From Halotia branconii CENA392 (lineage in GTDB: Bacteria; Cyanobacteriota; Cyanobacteriia; Cyanobacteriales; Nostocaceae), in the NCBI RefSeq assembly GCF_029953635.1, contig NZ_CP124543.1, positions 6,728,367-6,792,366 on the forward strand: a stretch of 64,000 bases of DNA, read 5' to 3'. The stretch's first letter is position 1. Each line of letters opens with the position of its first letter. A program made the position numbers and the translations under genes. Below the pieces are notes generated by a model, which worked only from the letters and a program-made list of their open reading frames with translations, made no database searches and was not told where the DNA came from. Shown here one piece after another: positions 50,315 to 59,089 of this stretch.

Positions 50315-50596
50315 CTAAACTTCAGCTTTCTTAAAGTTATTGAGAAAGTTATCAGCGTAGCGAAAAGCAGATCCACAATCGTAAGCAGCAATGGCTACAG
50401 CTTGGAAAAAAACGTTTGTAGGGACTTCAACCTCTAAAAGTCTTTCGGTTAAAAGTACCAATTCCTCATCTGTTGCTGGTAAAGCTATATCTTGGTCATC
50501 ACTTGCAACTAACAAGTTACCATCTGTTCTAGGTAACGCCATTTCTTGGTCACATTCTGAATGATTAAAAATATGTTCTAATAATGCTCTAGACAT
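50315..50596 (-). CDS. Hypothetical protein
   Basis: ATG at 50596 (MSRALLEHIFNHSECDQEMA) is preferred. GGAGGTGGAAA lies directly upstream, and the ATG is inside the last codons of the preceding gene (ATGTCTAG overlap). About 93 aa, acidic middle with two similar LP-T-D-E segments (LPRTDGNLLVASDDQDIALP, ATDEELVLLTERLLEVEV), then a helical end. No family recognised. Confidence 0.6.
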   Translation of the reverse strand: MSRALLEHIFNHSECDQEMALPRTDGNLLVASDDQDIALPATDEELVLLTERLLEVEVPTNVFFQAVAIAAYDCGSAFRYADNFLNNFKKAEV

Positions 50597-50822
50597 TTTC
50601 CACCTCCCCAAAAGCATAAGATGCAAAGCCTGCGATGAAATTTAACTGCTGCTCACGAGTTTGTAAGTTGTCTGGAAGTTCAGTATCATTACAGCCAATT
50701 TCATGCAAAACCTCTAAACAATAAGCACTCAGTTGAGTGTAGGTAGAGCGCTCCAACTCTTTAACTAACAGTTTTGCTCTTTCCAGATTGACTCTGATCA
50801 TCGGCATTGCGGGGCTAGTCAT
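50589..50822 (-). CDS. Hypothetical protein
   Basis: 77 aa; internal starts at PMIRVNL also possible. IRVNLERAKLLVKELERSTY, QLSAYCLEVLHEIGCNDTEL, LQTREQQLNFIAGFASYAFG. Mostly helical, soluble. Its 3' end overlaps the next gene, so the two are translationally coupled. No family recognised; no membrane or DNA-binding motif visible. Confidence 0.6.
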   Translation of the reverse strand: MTSPAMPMIRVNLERAKLLVKELERSTYTQLSAYCLEVLHEIGCNDTELPDNLQTREQQLNFIAGFASYAFGEVENV

Positions 50823-51086
50823 AAATGCACCCTAATAAACTGGATGATTGCAGTTTTGATCAGAAGTACAAATCAACGTAACCGTGTTATTGCGGAATTT
50901 ATGAAGATGGAATATGGGAGTATCAGCGCATTTGCGGTAAGTGTCCGTACCTCTACTTTTTGGTCATCAACTTTTCAAAATATGTTCTCTAAACCCGCTA
51001 AGTATTCCTAAAAATCTAGCAGTAGCTAGATGCGGTAATTATTTTTAAGGTTATAATTTACAACTGTTGAACCGAGAGATTTGCTT

Positions 51087-52406
51087 GTGGATGCCATATT
51101 AGAACGATCGCACGAACTTAAACAGGCTTTAGTTGATTTTGTTCTGGATGCAGAAGGCGAATTAGCACAAGCACTGGAAACTTATGCTGCTACACAGTTG
51201 CGCCGTGGTAGTGGAGATAGTACACAGCAAGACTTAATTATTGACCGTTTTATTACAGAAGGCAAAGTTGGCGAACAATCACCACTAGAATTGTTTTTAG
51301 AAAGTCATCCAAATTTGACACAAAGCGATCGCAGCTTAATTGATAGCTGGCATCATAGTTTTATTGGCTTATTTGCCATTACTGAAATTTTACCCGATGG
51401 CTTTGAGTTAATGAATTGGCTCACAGATAAACACTACATTGTCAAGCCAAATAACATCCAAACATTAGAGGCAATATCGCGGTTAAAAATAGGAGAAATC
51501 TTATTAACTAGAATTTCTCCTGTAACTGATAGCTATTGGATGTTTTCTGGCCCTTACACAATTATGGGTAAATTAGGTAAGCCTAAACTTGCAGTTGCCA
51601 TTGGTAACTTTAAAGAAAATTATAAAAATAATCTTTATAGCGATGCTCCAGAATTATTAGAAGAAGCTTGGGAATCAGTAGTACAATATCACCAACAATT
51701 TATTGAATTTTTTGGCAGTGATGAAATTACACTGCCAGGATACCAGTTGAATAAAAAAATCGCTGAATTTCAAGAATTAATCACCGAGAAACGCTTGGCG
51801 GATGCAGGAATTGATACTTCCAAATCTTTAGCTGAAATGGCAAAAGCAGCTGGGGTTGCAGAAGAGGAAATGGAGGCAGCCGCAAAAGAAGCTGGTGCTG
51901 ATGCTAAAGTTGTTTCTCAAATGTTGAAGAACAATAGCAAAATGGTCATGCCAAAAGTTGATTTACCTGCTGAACTTAAAAAAGCAGAACAGGTAACAAC
52001 TTTTTCTCATCCTCGTTGGGGACAAATGTTTTTGCCAACATACACTAAGATGCAAACCATTTTGTCAGCTGATGACTGGCAAAGCGTTGAAGGTGCTGAA
52101 AAACTCATTCGTTATTACCTTGAAGATAAAAGTATTAATGCCTTTATCTGGCACAGATTAGCCGAACAGCACCCAAATCAATTAGAAAAGATATTGCAAA
52201 CAGTTTTGCAACGTCCCGAATTTAGTCTAGCCAGTGATTTAGATCCGCTTTTAGAAGAATTTAACAAACCAATAAAACCAGAGTTACCAGATATTGCTAG
52301 TGTTCCTATCCATCTGCACAACTTATTTCAAGAAGCTGTAACGGAAGTGAATAAATCTAAGCCCAAGAATAAAGGACAAAAGAAAACAGCAAAGGGTTTT
52401 CAATAA
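51087..52406 (+). CDS. Uncharacterised cyanobacterial protein
   Basis: About 439 aa from GTG 51087; a TTG at 51081 is an alternative. Segments: LERSHELKQALVDFVLDAEG, DRFITEGKVGEQSPLELFLE, HSFIGLFAITEILPDGFELM, then PTYTKMQTILSADDWQSVEG and a Lys-rich tail (KSKPKNKGQKKTAKG). A repeated Ala/Glu helix (AEEEMEAAAKEAGADA) is near residue 270. No enzyme motif, signal or membrane segment seen. I do not recognise the family. It may be co-transcribed with the Rpn-type gene 18 bp downstream. Confidence 0.65.
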   Translation: MDAILERSHELKQALVDFVLDAEGELAQALETYAATQLRRGSGDSTQQDLIIDRFITEGKVGEQSPLELFLESHPNLTQSDRSLIDSWHHSFIGLFAITEILPDGFELMNWLTDKHYIVKPNNIQTLEAISRLKIGEILLTRISPVTDSYWMFSGPYTIMGKLGKPKLAVAIGNFKENYKNNLYSDAPELLEEAWESVVQYHQQFIEFFGSDEITLPGYQLNKKIAEFQELITEKRLADAGIDTSKSLAEMAKAAGVAEEEMEAAAKEAGADAKVVSQMLKNNSKMVMPKVDLPAELKKAEQVTTFSHPRWGQMFLPTYTKMQTILSADDWQSVEGAEKLIRYYLEDKSINAFIWHRLAEQHPNQLEKILQTVLQRPEFSLASDLDPLLEEFNKPIKPELPDIASVPIHLHNLFQEAVTEVNKSKPKNKGQKKTAKGFQ

Positions 52407-52424
52407 AATTAGTCAATATCTAGA

Positions 52425-53315
52425 ATGATTGATCATGACAGGCTTTTCAAAGAATTAATATCTACATTTTTTGTTGAGTTTCTCGATTTATTCCTGCCTC
52501 AAGTAGTCAGCCAAATAGACCGCAATTCTATTCATTTTTTATCCCAAGATGTATTTACTGATGTTACATTTGGGGAAAAGAAAGAAATTGATTTGTTAGC
52601 ACAGGTGCGTTATCAGCAGCAGGAAACTTATTTTTTAATTCACGTTGAAAATCAGTCTTACACTGAGTCAGCATTTGCCAAGCGGATGTTTAAATATTTT
52701 GCACGCTTGCATGAAAAATACGATTTACCAATTTATCCTGTGGTAATTTTCTCTTTTGATGAACCAAAACGTGCTGAACCTCAAAATTATTGTGTCAAGT
52801 TTCCTGATTTAAAAGTTTTGGAATTTCAGTTTACAGCAATTCAATTAAATCGCCTAAGCTGGCGGGATTTTATAACGCAACATAATCCAGTGGCAGCGGC
52901 GTTGATGGCAAAGATGAATATTTCTGTGCCAGAACGTCCGCAGGTGAAGGCAGAATGTTTACGATTGTTAACAACATTGAAGTTAGATCCAGCGCGAATG
53001 CAATTAATTTCGGGGTTTGTGGGTGTGTATTTGGAACTGAATGCTGTGGAGGAAGAAGTGTTTAAAGCCACAGCCGATAGAATGGGATTAACCGACAAGG
53101 AGGTATATATGGAAATTCTCACCAGTTGGGAAAGAGAAGGTATCCAGAAAGAACGAAGGGCAACTATTACTAAGATTTTAAAACTGCGCTTTGGGGATAT
53201 TGATGCTTCTTTGGAAGGCATTATTCCCGCTTTATTGAAATTATCCCCCGATGAATATATGGACTCACTCTTACAAGCTAATCGTGAAGAGTTACTATCG
53301 CGTTTTCATGGGTGA
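52425..53315 (+). CDS. Rpn-family nuclease/putative transposase (PD-(D/E)XK)
   Basis: 296 aa. DHDRLFKELISTFFVEFLDL, then KKEIDLLAQVRYQQQETYFL and IHVENQSYTESAFAKRMFKY supply the D, ExQ-like catalytic set of the PD-(D/E)XK fold of Rpn/YhgA proteins. The C-terminal region (LKLRFGDIDASLEGIIPALL) is the DUF4351-like helical tail. These proteins promote recA-independent recombination in E. coli. Common in cyanobacteria. Confidence 0.82.
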   Translation: MIDHDRLFKELISTFFVEFLDLFLPQVVSQIDRNSIHFLSQDVFTDVTFGEKKEIDLLAQVRYQQQETYFLIHVENQSYTESAFAKRMFKYFARLHEKYDLPIYPVVIFSFDEPKRAEPQNYCVKFPDLKVLEFQFTAIQLNRLSWRDFITQHNPVAAALMAKMNISVPERPQVKAECLRLLTTLKLDPARMQLISGFVGVYLELNAVEEEVFKATADRMGLTDKEVYMEILTSWEREGIQKERRATITKILKLRFGDIDASLEGIIPALLKLSPDEYMDSLLQANREELLSRFHG

Positions 53316-53479
53316 TCGTACTATGAAATTAGCAAAGTTCAGTATATTAAAACTCTAGCGTTGCATATTTGCAGAATGAATTGAGATTGTTACCACAATT
53401 GAAAGTAAATTCTTTGCGTCTATTATGGGCGGTATACGGCAAGTGAAATTCATCTTTGGATTCAGCAACGCCTGAATTT

Positions 53480-54868
53480 TTACTTAGTTGAAGATTGAGT
53501 TGCCACTGTTAATACTTGCGGTGGTGTAGCATCTGGTGGATAAAGAAAGTCTACTTCAACTAATCTACGATCGCCTGATTTCATATTGAGTAAAACCAAC
53601 GGTTCCCCTGGTTGTCCTCGCTTTTGTACTAAATGCATAAACTGGGTTTGTGGCTTACCTTGATCATTTTGATAACGTACCCGCACAGTTCCCCTAAAAA
53701 AGGTTTGACGAACTGGTGTACTGAAAAAGCGCAGTCCTGGTTTCACCAACTGATCTTCTTTGATTGGCGTTTGCATAGATACAGCCACAGTTTGCAAACT
53801 TTGAGTATTGTTGTACAACGGCAACTTCAGACTGTATTGAATACCATAGTTGCCATGAGCGCGATATGCAGTATCAAGATAGCGTACTAGCATGTTTGCA
53901 CTCTGAATTTGATCAGTTCCTAAAGTCCCACCATGTAATGTATCAAGAGCATAGGAAAACACTTGACCAGGTTGGGGAATAGTCAAATATTTAGTCTTAG
54001 GAGTATCTGTTAATAAAGCCTTCCATTGAGTACCACTGGCAACTCCCGCTACACGTCCATAAATTATGGGTTTACCAGTTTCTGCTAAAGGTGTGGGAGT
54101 TTTATCGCGTGGCCCCGATAAATCACCATTGTCCAGTAAATTTTGCCATTCTGCTAAAGAAGGCGCACGTTCACTACCATCAGCATTCGTCTTGGCAAAC
54201 ATTGCCATACTAGCCGCATAGACAGTGTCATTACTTTGCAATCGCACCAACGTAGACCGACCATTTAAAGGTGGTGTTAGACCTTGCACAGGAATTGGCA
54301 AATTGAGTAACATCTGACTTTGCCCTGGTGAAATCTCAATTTGGGCAGGAAAAATATTTTGTCGCCGTCCTCTAAGAACATCAGACATGACGCGATCGCC
54401 TGGGCCAGAGTAAACTGTACCTAGAGTATTTCGACTTAAAGATGGCAAATCGATAAAAGGTGCATCTGGTTGACTTAAATAACTCGCCCCCTGCAAAATA
54501 TTCACCTTCACTGGTTTAGAACCAGGATTATGCAGAATTATTCCTAAATATAGCGATCGTAAATCTTCTGGTGGTTCCGCCCTGGCAATGTGGTGGGCAA
54601 AAACATCAAATCGACCCCGAAAAGGAAAATTCAAATGCGCTGTAGGTACTTTTTTCCCGGCTGGTGGAAAAGTAGAAAGTAAAATTCCCTCTTTCAAGAC
54701 TAATTCTGGACTATTGCTATTAAAAGTCGGGATGTTATTTAACTGGCCAGGTAAAGGGCGAACTTGTTGTGGTTGCACCACTTCTTCAGGTGGTGGTGTA
54801 GCAGGAGTTGACTGGGCAAGCAGTAAATTTAGTAACAATGGCAACATATACTTGGATATTTGGTTCAC
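53480..54868 (-). CDS. DUF3370 exported protein
   Basis: 462 aa. Signal peptide at residues 5-20 (KYMLPLLLNLLLAQS), then a Pro-rich linker and a large beta-rich domain typical of cyanobacterial DUF3370: LNFPFRGRFDVFAHHIARAE, YLGIILHNPGSKPVKVNILQ, GPGDRVMSDVLRG, GRVAGVASG. Probably periplasmic or outer-membrane/S-layer associated. Function unknown. Confidence 0.85.
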   Translation of the reverse strand: MNQISKYMLPLLLNLLLAQSTPATPPPEEVVQPQQVRPLPGQLNNIPTFNSNSPELVLKEGILLSTFPPAGKKVPTAHLNFPFRGRFDVFAHHIARAEPPEDLRSLYLGIILHNPGSKPVKVNILQGASYLSQPDAPFIDLPSLSRNTLGTVYSGPGDRVMSDVLRGRRQNIFPAQIEISPGQSQMLLNLPIPVQGLTPPLNGRSTLVRLQSNDTVYAASMAMFAKTNADGSERAPSLAEWQNLLDNGDLSGPRDKTPTPLAETGKPIIYGRVAGVASGTQWKALLTDTPKTKYLTIPQPGQVFSYALDTLHGGTLGTDQIQSANMLVRYLDTAYRAHGNYGIQYSLKLPLYNNTQSLQTVAVSMQTPIKEDQLVKPGLRFFSTPVRQTFFRGTVRVRYQNDQGKPQTQFMHLVQKRGQPGEPLVLLNMKSGDRRLVEVDFLYPPDATPPQVLTVATQSSTK

Positions 54869-54887
54869 CTAAAAGACGCAGGCAACT

Positions 54888-55400
54888 TTATGAAAGTGCC
54901 AGCCTGTTAATAATTAATACAAAATCAGCCATAATTACTGGCAAATTTTCTGAAGTTAAAACTGGAATGTGAACAAAAATGCAATGTGTTGTGAGTTGTT
55001 TTTGTTGCAGATAATCCAACACCGAATAATAAAGACCCTCACAGACAAATTTACCGCAGTCATAGCTAATCTCAATTTCCATCGCTCCCCAGATTAATTT
55101 TTCCACATCAACAGTTGTTTGCAAAACACTTTCTTTACAGCTAGCACTGACTTCTATACTTAATTTTTTCCGGCTGGCAGCCATGCCACAACAGACAATA
55201 TAATCTGGTTGAAATTGATCAATTTTTTGCACCACTTGCGAACTAGCAAGCTGCACATTTACAGGCAACTGGTGTAAAAAAGTTAAGTCATAGGGGATAG
55301 AATTAAGTTGAGCGACTTCTAATAATAAATCATTAGAAGAATTTGACTGTTGATCTTGAAGCCAAATGTCAAAAGAAGTTAATAGTATTCTTTTCGTCAT
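54888..55400 (-). CDS. Pyroglutamyl-peptidase I (C15) family protein
   Basis: 170 aa, shorter than the usual about 200-215. ILLTSFDIW replaces the usual LLTGFEPF; Glu in KKLSIEVSA, Cys in SYDCGKFVCEGLYYSVLDYL, and His in FVHIP give the Cys-His-Glu triad. It may remove N-terminal pyroglutamate or a related group; the altered N-terminal oxyanion loop makes specificity uncertain. Divergent from hisH by 59 bp. Confidence 0.75.
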   Translation of the reverse strand: MTKRILLTSFDIWLQDQQSNSSNDLLLEVAQLNSIPYDLTFLHQLPVNVQLASSQVVQKIDQFQPDYIVCCGMAASRKKLSIEVSASCKESVLQTTVDVEKLIWGAMEIEISYDCGKFVCEGLYYSVLDYLQQKQLTTHCIFVHIPVLTSENLPVIMADFVLIINRLALS

Positions 55401-55459
55401 AGGAAATATTATTTAGAATAGAAAAACCCTCCACAATAAATTTACCAAGGAGCAGGTCA

Positions 55460-56095
55460 ATGCCAGTTATTGCGGTCGTAGATTACGAGATGGGAAATTT
55501 GCATTCAGTTTGCAAAGGCTTAGAAAAAGCTGGAGCAACTCCCAAGATTACTCATTCTGCTAAAGAATTGGCAAAGGCAGATGCAGTCGTTTTGCCAGGA
55601 GTAGGAGCATTTGACCCAGCAGTGCAACATCTGCGATCGCGTGATTTAGAGCAACCGATTAAAGATACAATCGCCTCTGGTAAACCTTTTTTAGGTATCT
55701 GTTTGGGTCTGCAAATTCTTTTTGAATCAAGTGCAGAAGGTAATCAACCAGGACTGGGAATTATTAAAGGAAAAGTCCAAAGGTTTCGACCAGAACCGGG
55801 AATTACAATTCCCCACATGGGTTGGAATCAACTGGAAGTAACTCAACCAAAAAGCATTTTGTGGGAGCATTTACCAGCTCAACCTTGGGTTTATTTTGTT
55901 CACTCTTACTATGTTGATCCAATTGACCCACAAGTTCGGGCTGCAACTGTTACCCACGGTACTCAGACTATCACAGCGGCGATCGCTCACGAAAACCTAA
56001 TGGCAGTTCAATTCCACCCGGAAAAATCCTCTAATATCGGATTGCAAATCTTGTCTAATTTTGTTGCTCAAGTCCGGGAGAAAATTGCTGCATAA
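55460..56095 (+). CDS. hisH: Imidazole glycerol phosphate synthase, glutaminase subunit
   Basis: 211 aa. VIAVVDYEMGNLHSVCKGLE start, nucleophile GKPFLGICLGLQILFESS (Cys), and VQFHPEKSSNIGLQIL with the His-Glu of the class I glutamine amidotransferase triad. It feeds ammonia to HisF in histidine synthesis; hisF is not in the window. AAGGAGCAGGTCA precedes the ATG. Confidence 0.96.
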   Translation: MPVIAVVDYEMGNLHSVCKGLEKAGATPKITHSAKELAKADAVVLPGVGAFDPAVQHLRSRDLEQPIKDTIASGKPFLGICLGLQILFESSAEGNQPGLGIIKGKVQRFRPEPGITIPHMGWNQLEVTQPKSILWEHLPAQPWVYFVHSYYVDPIDPQVRAATVTHGTQTITAAIAHENLMAVQFHPEKSSNIGLQILSNFVAQVREKIAA

Positions 56096-56099
56096 TCAT

Positions 56100-56236
56100 G
56101 TTTTGTCAGTTGTCAGTTGTCAATTGTCAGCGATGCACTGAGTTTCGATTACGCGGTAATCGAGCGAAGTCGAGATTCAACTACCGCCTTGTCGAAGTGT
56201 TGTCAGCTTTTGCATCTTTTCCACCAACTACTGACT
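56100..56236. repeat. TGTCAGTTG and TTCGATTACGCGG repeats
   Basis: GTCAGTTGTCAGTTGTCAAT (56105-56124) and the palindromic GATTACGCGGTAATC/TTCGACTACGC family (56139-56190) separate hisH from rsmD. The same repeat classes as at 44477. Confidence 0.6.
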
Positions 56237-56244
56237 AATGACTA

Positions 56245-56814
56245 ATGACTCTAAGAATCTACGGCAATCGTCAAATTAAAACTTTACCCGGACAAGAAAC
56301 CAGACCTACTAGTTCGCGGGTAAGAGAAGCAGTTTTTAATATTTGGCAGGGTAAAATTGCAGGTTGTCGCTGGTTGGATATTTGTGCTGGTACTGGTTCA
56401 ATGGGCGCAGAAGCCTTGTGTAGAGGAGCCAGTTTAGTAGTAGGAATTGAACAATCGAGCCGAGCCTGTGCAACTATTCAACAAAATTGGCAGCAGGTGG
56501 CTGATACTGGGCAAGAATGGCGGGTATTGCGAGGAAATGTTACCCAACAATTAAAAAGCTTAGTCGGAAAACAATTTGACAGAATTTACTTTGATCCACC
56601 TTATGCTAGTGGATTGTATCAACCAGTTTTAGAAGCGATCGCTGACTATGATTTACTGGATATCAATGGTGAACTAGCAGCAGAACATAATCCCCAAGGT
56701 TGGACACCTCCAGTAATACCCACTTGGGAAATTTGCCGCCAAAAAATTTACGGTAACACAGCACTGACTTTCTATAGAATAATGGACGAAGGGGATGAAG
56801 CCAAAGATGAATAA
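56245..56814 (+). CDS. rsmD: 16S rRNA m2G966 methyltransferase
   Basis: 189 aa. LRIYGNRQIKTLPGQETRPT, SSRVREAVFNIW, SAM motif WLDICAGTGSMGAEALCRGA and catalytic FDRIYFDPPYASG (DPPY). Methylates G966 of 16S rRNA. The last about 120 bp before 56754 are duplicated at 58938-59058. The gene itself is intact. Confidence 0.93.
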   Translation: MTLRIYGNRQIKTLPGQETRPTSSRVREAVFNIWQGKIAGCRWLDICAGTGSMGAEALCRGASLVVGIEQSSRACATIQQNWQQVADTGQEWRVLRGNVTQQLKSLVGKQFDRIYFDPPYASGLYQPVLEAIADYDLLDINGELAAEHNPQGWTPPVIPTWEICRQKIYGNTALTFYRIMDEGDEAKDE

Positions 56815-56882
56815 GCGATAAGCCTGACGGCATAGCTAACCCTTAGCGCTTAATATGGATTTAGCAAGCACTTAGCAACTTT

Positions 56883-57215
56883 ATGACAGCAGCACCAACC
56901 CTAGCCAAACAATATATTGAACAACGAGATCAAGGATATTGGATTGCAGGGACTCGCATCTCTCTTGAATCAGTTGTGTATGGCTTTTTAAATGGTGAAT
57001 CTCCTGAAAGCATTGCTCAAAATTTTCCGTTGCTCTCGCTGGAACAAGTTTATGGTACTATTGCCTTCTATCTTGCTAATCAAGAACTCATTGATGCCTA
57101 TTTAAGAAAAGCTGAAGAAGAATTTGAAAAACTTCAACGGTCTCTAAGAGAGAAAAATATACCTTTGTATCAGAAACTAAAAACAGCTCAAATACAAAAG
57201 CAAAGTCAAGCATGA
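56883..57215 (+). CDS. DUF433-domain antitoxin-like protein
   Basis: 110 aa. YWIAGTRISLESVVYGFLNG and ESIAQNFPLLSLEQVYGTIA are the winged-helix core of DUF433, usually encoded with a DUF5615 PIN-like toxin. The toxin start (TGVRFQADADL) follows with an ATGA overlap but stops after 13 codons. Long basic C-terminal helix. Confidence 0.82.
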   Translation: MTAAPTLAKQYIEQRDQGYWIAGTRISLESVVYGFLNGESPESIAQNFPLLSLEQVYGTIAFYLANQELIDAYLRKAEEEFEKLQRSLREKNIPLYQKLKTAQIQKQSQA

Positions 57216-57260
57216 CAGGGGTTCGCTTTCAGGCAGATGCTGACCTTAAATAGGTAATTG
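57212..57260 (+). pseudogene. DUF5615 toxin N-terminal scrap
   Basis: The ATG at 57212 overlaps the DUF433 stop (ATGA) and reads TGVRFQADADLK, then TAG. This is the start of a DUF5615 PIN-like protein (Asp of the active site present). After the stop, VIVTGTIRKQPNIDFKT continues the family pattern briefly, and then homology ends. Confidence 0.6.
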
Positions 57261-57305
57261 TAACTGGTACGATACGTAAACAACCCAATATTGACTTTAA
57301 AACAA

Positions 57306-57470
57306 GGAATAGCATCTTATTTAAGATCTCGTCTGACAGATGGTGTATTACTTTGGCAAGTAGCGTGTGAGTATTTGGCTGCTAGCCGAAAATTAGAATC
57401 TTTGGGATATGACAAAAGCCAAGCTTACCAATATATCCGTGACCTACAGTAGGTTTGGTATACAGTCATC
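57306..57470 (+). pseudogene. PIN-domain protein 3' relic
   Basis: The open stretch RSRLTDGVLLWQVACEYLAA, SRKLESLGYDKSQAYQYIRD, LQ, TAG, VWYT resembles the C-terminal half of cyanobacterial PIN proteins. It has no start and a nonsense codon at 57450-57452. It belongs to the toxin-antitoxin scrapyard between rsmD and its duplicated end. The rest of 57471-57588 holds nothing recognisable. Confidence 0.5.
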
Positions 57471-57588
57471 ATAATTTATTAGATAATTGAACTCCAGGAA
57501 CATATCCCCATCTCACTCAGTTTCAAGAGCAGCATAAAAGTGTAGTTGCAGTCTACTATAGTAGTATTTCTTAAACGCAAACGTTCTT

Positions 57589-57810
57589 ATGACTAATTTG
57601 CCAGAAATCAAAGCAGCTATTAAACAACTACCAGAAAATAACATTCGTCAACTTGCGGTATGGCTTCAGGATTATCTGGATGAAATGTGGGATCAACAAA
57701 TTGCAGATGATCTAGCATCAGGAAGATTGAATAATCTCATCGCCATAGCAGAAGCAGACATCGCAGCTAATAGAGTGAGAGATTTAGATGAAGTCTTTCA
57801 CAACGGCTGA
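57589..57810 (+). CDS. Antitoxin-like small protein
   Basis: 73 aa. LPEIKAAIKQLPENNIRQLA, VWLQDYLDEMWDQQIADDLA: helical, acidic, the usual antitoxin partner of ParE/RelE-like toxins in cyanobacteria. Overlaps the toxin gene by 23 bp. Confidence 0.72.
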   Translation: MTNLPEIKAAIKQLPENNIRQLAVWLQDYLDEMWDQQIADDLASGRLNNLIAIAEADIAANRVRDLDEVFHNG

Positions 57811-58045
57811 TTTCTGGAAAGCTTATGCAGAATTATCTCCAGAAATGAAAGAACAAGCTCAAAAAGCCTATCAACTTTGGCAAGAAAATTCCCTACATCC
57901 TTCTCTACATTTTAAAAAGGTCGGCAACATTCTCTGGTCTGCGCGTATTAGTGGTGGTTATCGAGCCTTAGCTTTAAAAAAAGATGATGATTACTACTGG
58001 TTCTGGATTGGCACACATGACGAATATGAAGCGATGCTCAAATAA
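57788..58045 (+). CDS. RelE/ParE-like toxin
   Basis: 85 aa. AYELSPEMKEQAQKAY-like first helices (AELSPEMKEQAQKAYQLWQE), then HPSLHFKKVGNILWSARISG, GYRALALKKDDDYYWFWIGT and HDEYE, the RelE/HigB-fold beta sheet with basic residues. Probably an mRNA interferase or gyrase inhibitor. It forms a pair with the gene before it. Confidence 0.8.
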   Translation: MKSFTTADFWKAYAELSPEMKEQAQKAYQLWQENSLHPSLHFKKVGNILWSARISGGYRALALKKDDDYYWFWIGTHDEYEAMLK

Positions 58046-58072
58046 CCGTAGTTTTCCCTCTCGGCATACATT

Positions 58073-58450
58073 ATGGAAGCAGACGATTCACTCAAAAAAC
58101 TTCTTTATAACCTTGAAAAGCTTTTGCTTCAACCAGATTTAAGAAAATCAGCACCAGATGTTGCAGACTTACTAGCTGACGAGTTTATCGAGTTTGGAAG
58201 CTCAGGGCGCATCTTTGACAAGCAACAAATTATCGAGAACTTGCAGAATGAAACCTTAACTCGAAGGTCGATTACAAAATTTAACACTTCAGTTCTGGCA
58301 GCCGGAGTTGTTCTGGTTACTTATTGTGTAGTCAGATACAATACTTCAGGTGAACAACCTGTTTATTCGCTGCGAAGTTCTATATGGAAATTAGTCAATG
58401 ATCAATGGAAAATAGTCTTTCATCAAGGTACTCTGACGAGGGAATCATAG
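58073..58450 (+). CDS. DUF4440 / SnoaL-like protein
   Basis: 125 aa. LLADEFIEFGSSGRIFDKQQ, SSIWKLVNDQWKIVFHQGT: the DUF4440 NTF2-like fold. Such proteins are often small stand-alone barrels of unknown ligand. Not linked by operator to the AraC island. Confidence 0.8.
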   Translation: MEADDSLKKLLYNLEKLLLQPDLRKSAPDVADLLADEFIEFGSSGRIFDKQQIIENLQNETLTRRSITKFNTSVLAAGVVLVTYCVVRYNTSGEQPVYSLRSSIWKLVNDQWKIVFHQGTLTRES

Positions 58451-58492
58451 GCGCAGCATAATGATGAAAAATAACTGTAATAGTTTATAAAT

Positions 58493-58711
58493 ATGAGTCA
58501 GTATACAAGGCAAGTAATTTTATACAAGGATGAAGACGGTTATTAGGTTGTGGAATGTCCAAGTTTGAACGGATGTATCAGCCAGGGAAAAACTCAAGAA
58601 GAGGCTTTATCCAACATCAAGGAGGCTATTATGGGATACGTGACTGCTCTAGAGGAAGATGGCTTATCTGTGCCAGAAGAAAATTTTGAAACATTCCTGG
58701 TAGTTGTGTGA
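58493..58711 (+). pseudogene. HicB antitoxin with one nonsense codon
   Basis: QYTRQVILYKDEDGY, TAG, VVECPSLNGCISQGKTQEEA, LSNIKEAIMGYVTALEEDG: a complete HicB partial-RNase-H fold apart from one in-frame TAG, where a Trp (TGG) is expected (DGYWVVECP). It could be read if the stop were suppressed. Confidence 0.75.
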
Positions 58712-58938
58712 GCAAGTTGCCCATTATTTTGGGAAAAGAGTGTATCAATGTTCTCGAAAAAATTGGTTTCTAACAAAAACGTAGAGAAAGCAGTCATATT
58801 ATTCTGCGAAGAGATCAGCCATTTACTCAAGTTGTTGTTCCAGATCACCAAGAGTTGGCTAGAGGTACACTACGAGCTATTATTCGAGATGTGGGATTGA
58901 GTGTAGAAGAATTTATATCATTACTTGAGCTATGGTAG
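58708..58938 (+). pseudogene. HicA toxin with one nonsense codon
   Basis: GTG 58708 overlaps the HicB stop. The frame gives ECINVLEKIGF, TAA, QKRRESSHIILRRDQPFTQV, VVPDHQELARGTLRAIIRDV, GLSVEEFISLLEL. The catalytic His in SSHIILRR is present. The single stop replaces a Tyr-like codon. The order antitoxin-toxin is the reverse of the usual hicAB order but known in cyanobacteria. Confidence 0.75.
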
Positions 58939-59058
58939 GCGATCGCTCACTATGATTTGTTAAATAGAACTGGTGAACTAGCAGCAGAGCATAGTCCCTA
59001 AAGTTGGACACCTCCAGTAATACCCACTTGGGAAATTTGCCGCCAAAAAATTTACGGT
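58938..59058 (+). repeat. Second copy of the rsmD 3' end
   Basis: About 120 bp nearly equal to 56635-56754, from GCGATCGCT through GTGAACTAGCAGCAGA, TTGGACACCTCCAGTAATAC to AAAAAATTTACGGT, with a few substitutions including a stop (TCCCTAAAG). It marks the right edge of the toxin-antitoxin stretch. Confidence 0.85.
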
Positions 59059-59089
59059 GTAGAATGCAAATTCTGCCAATATTCCGGTG

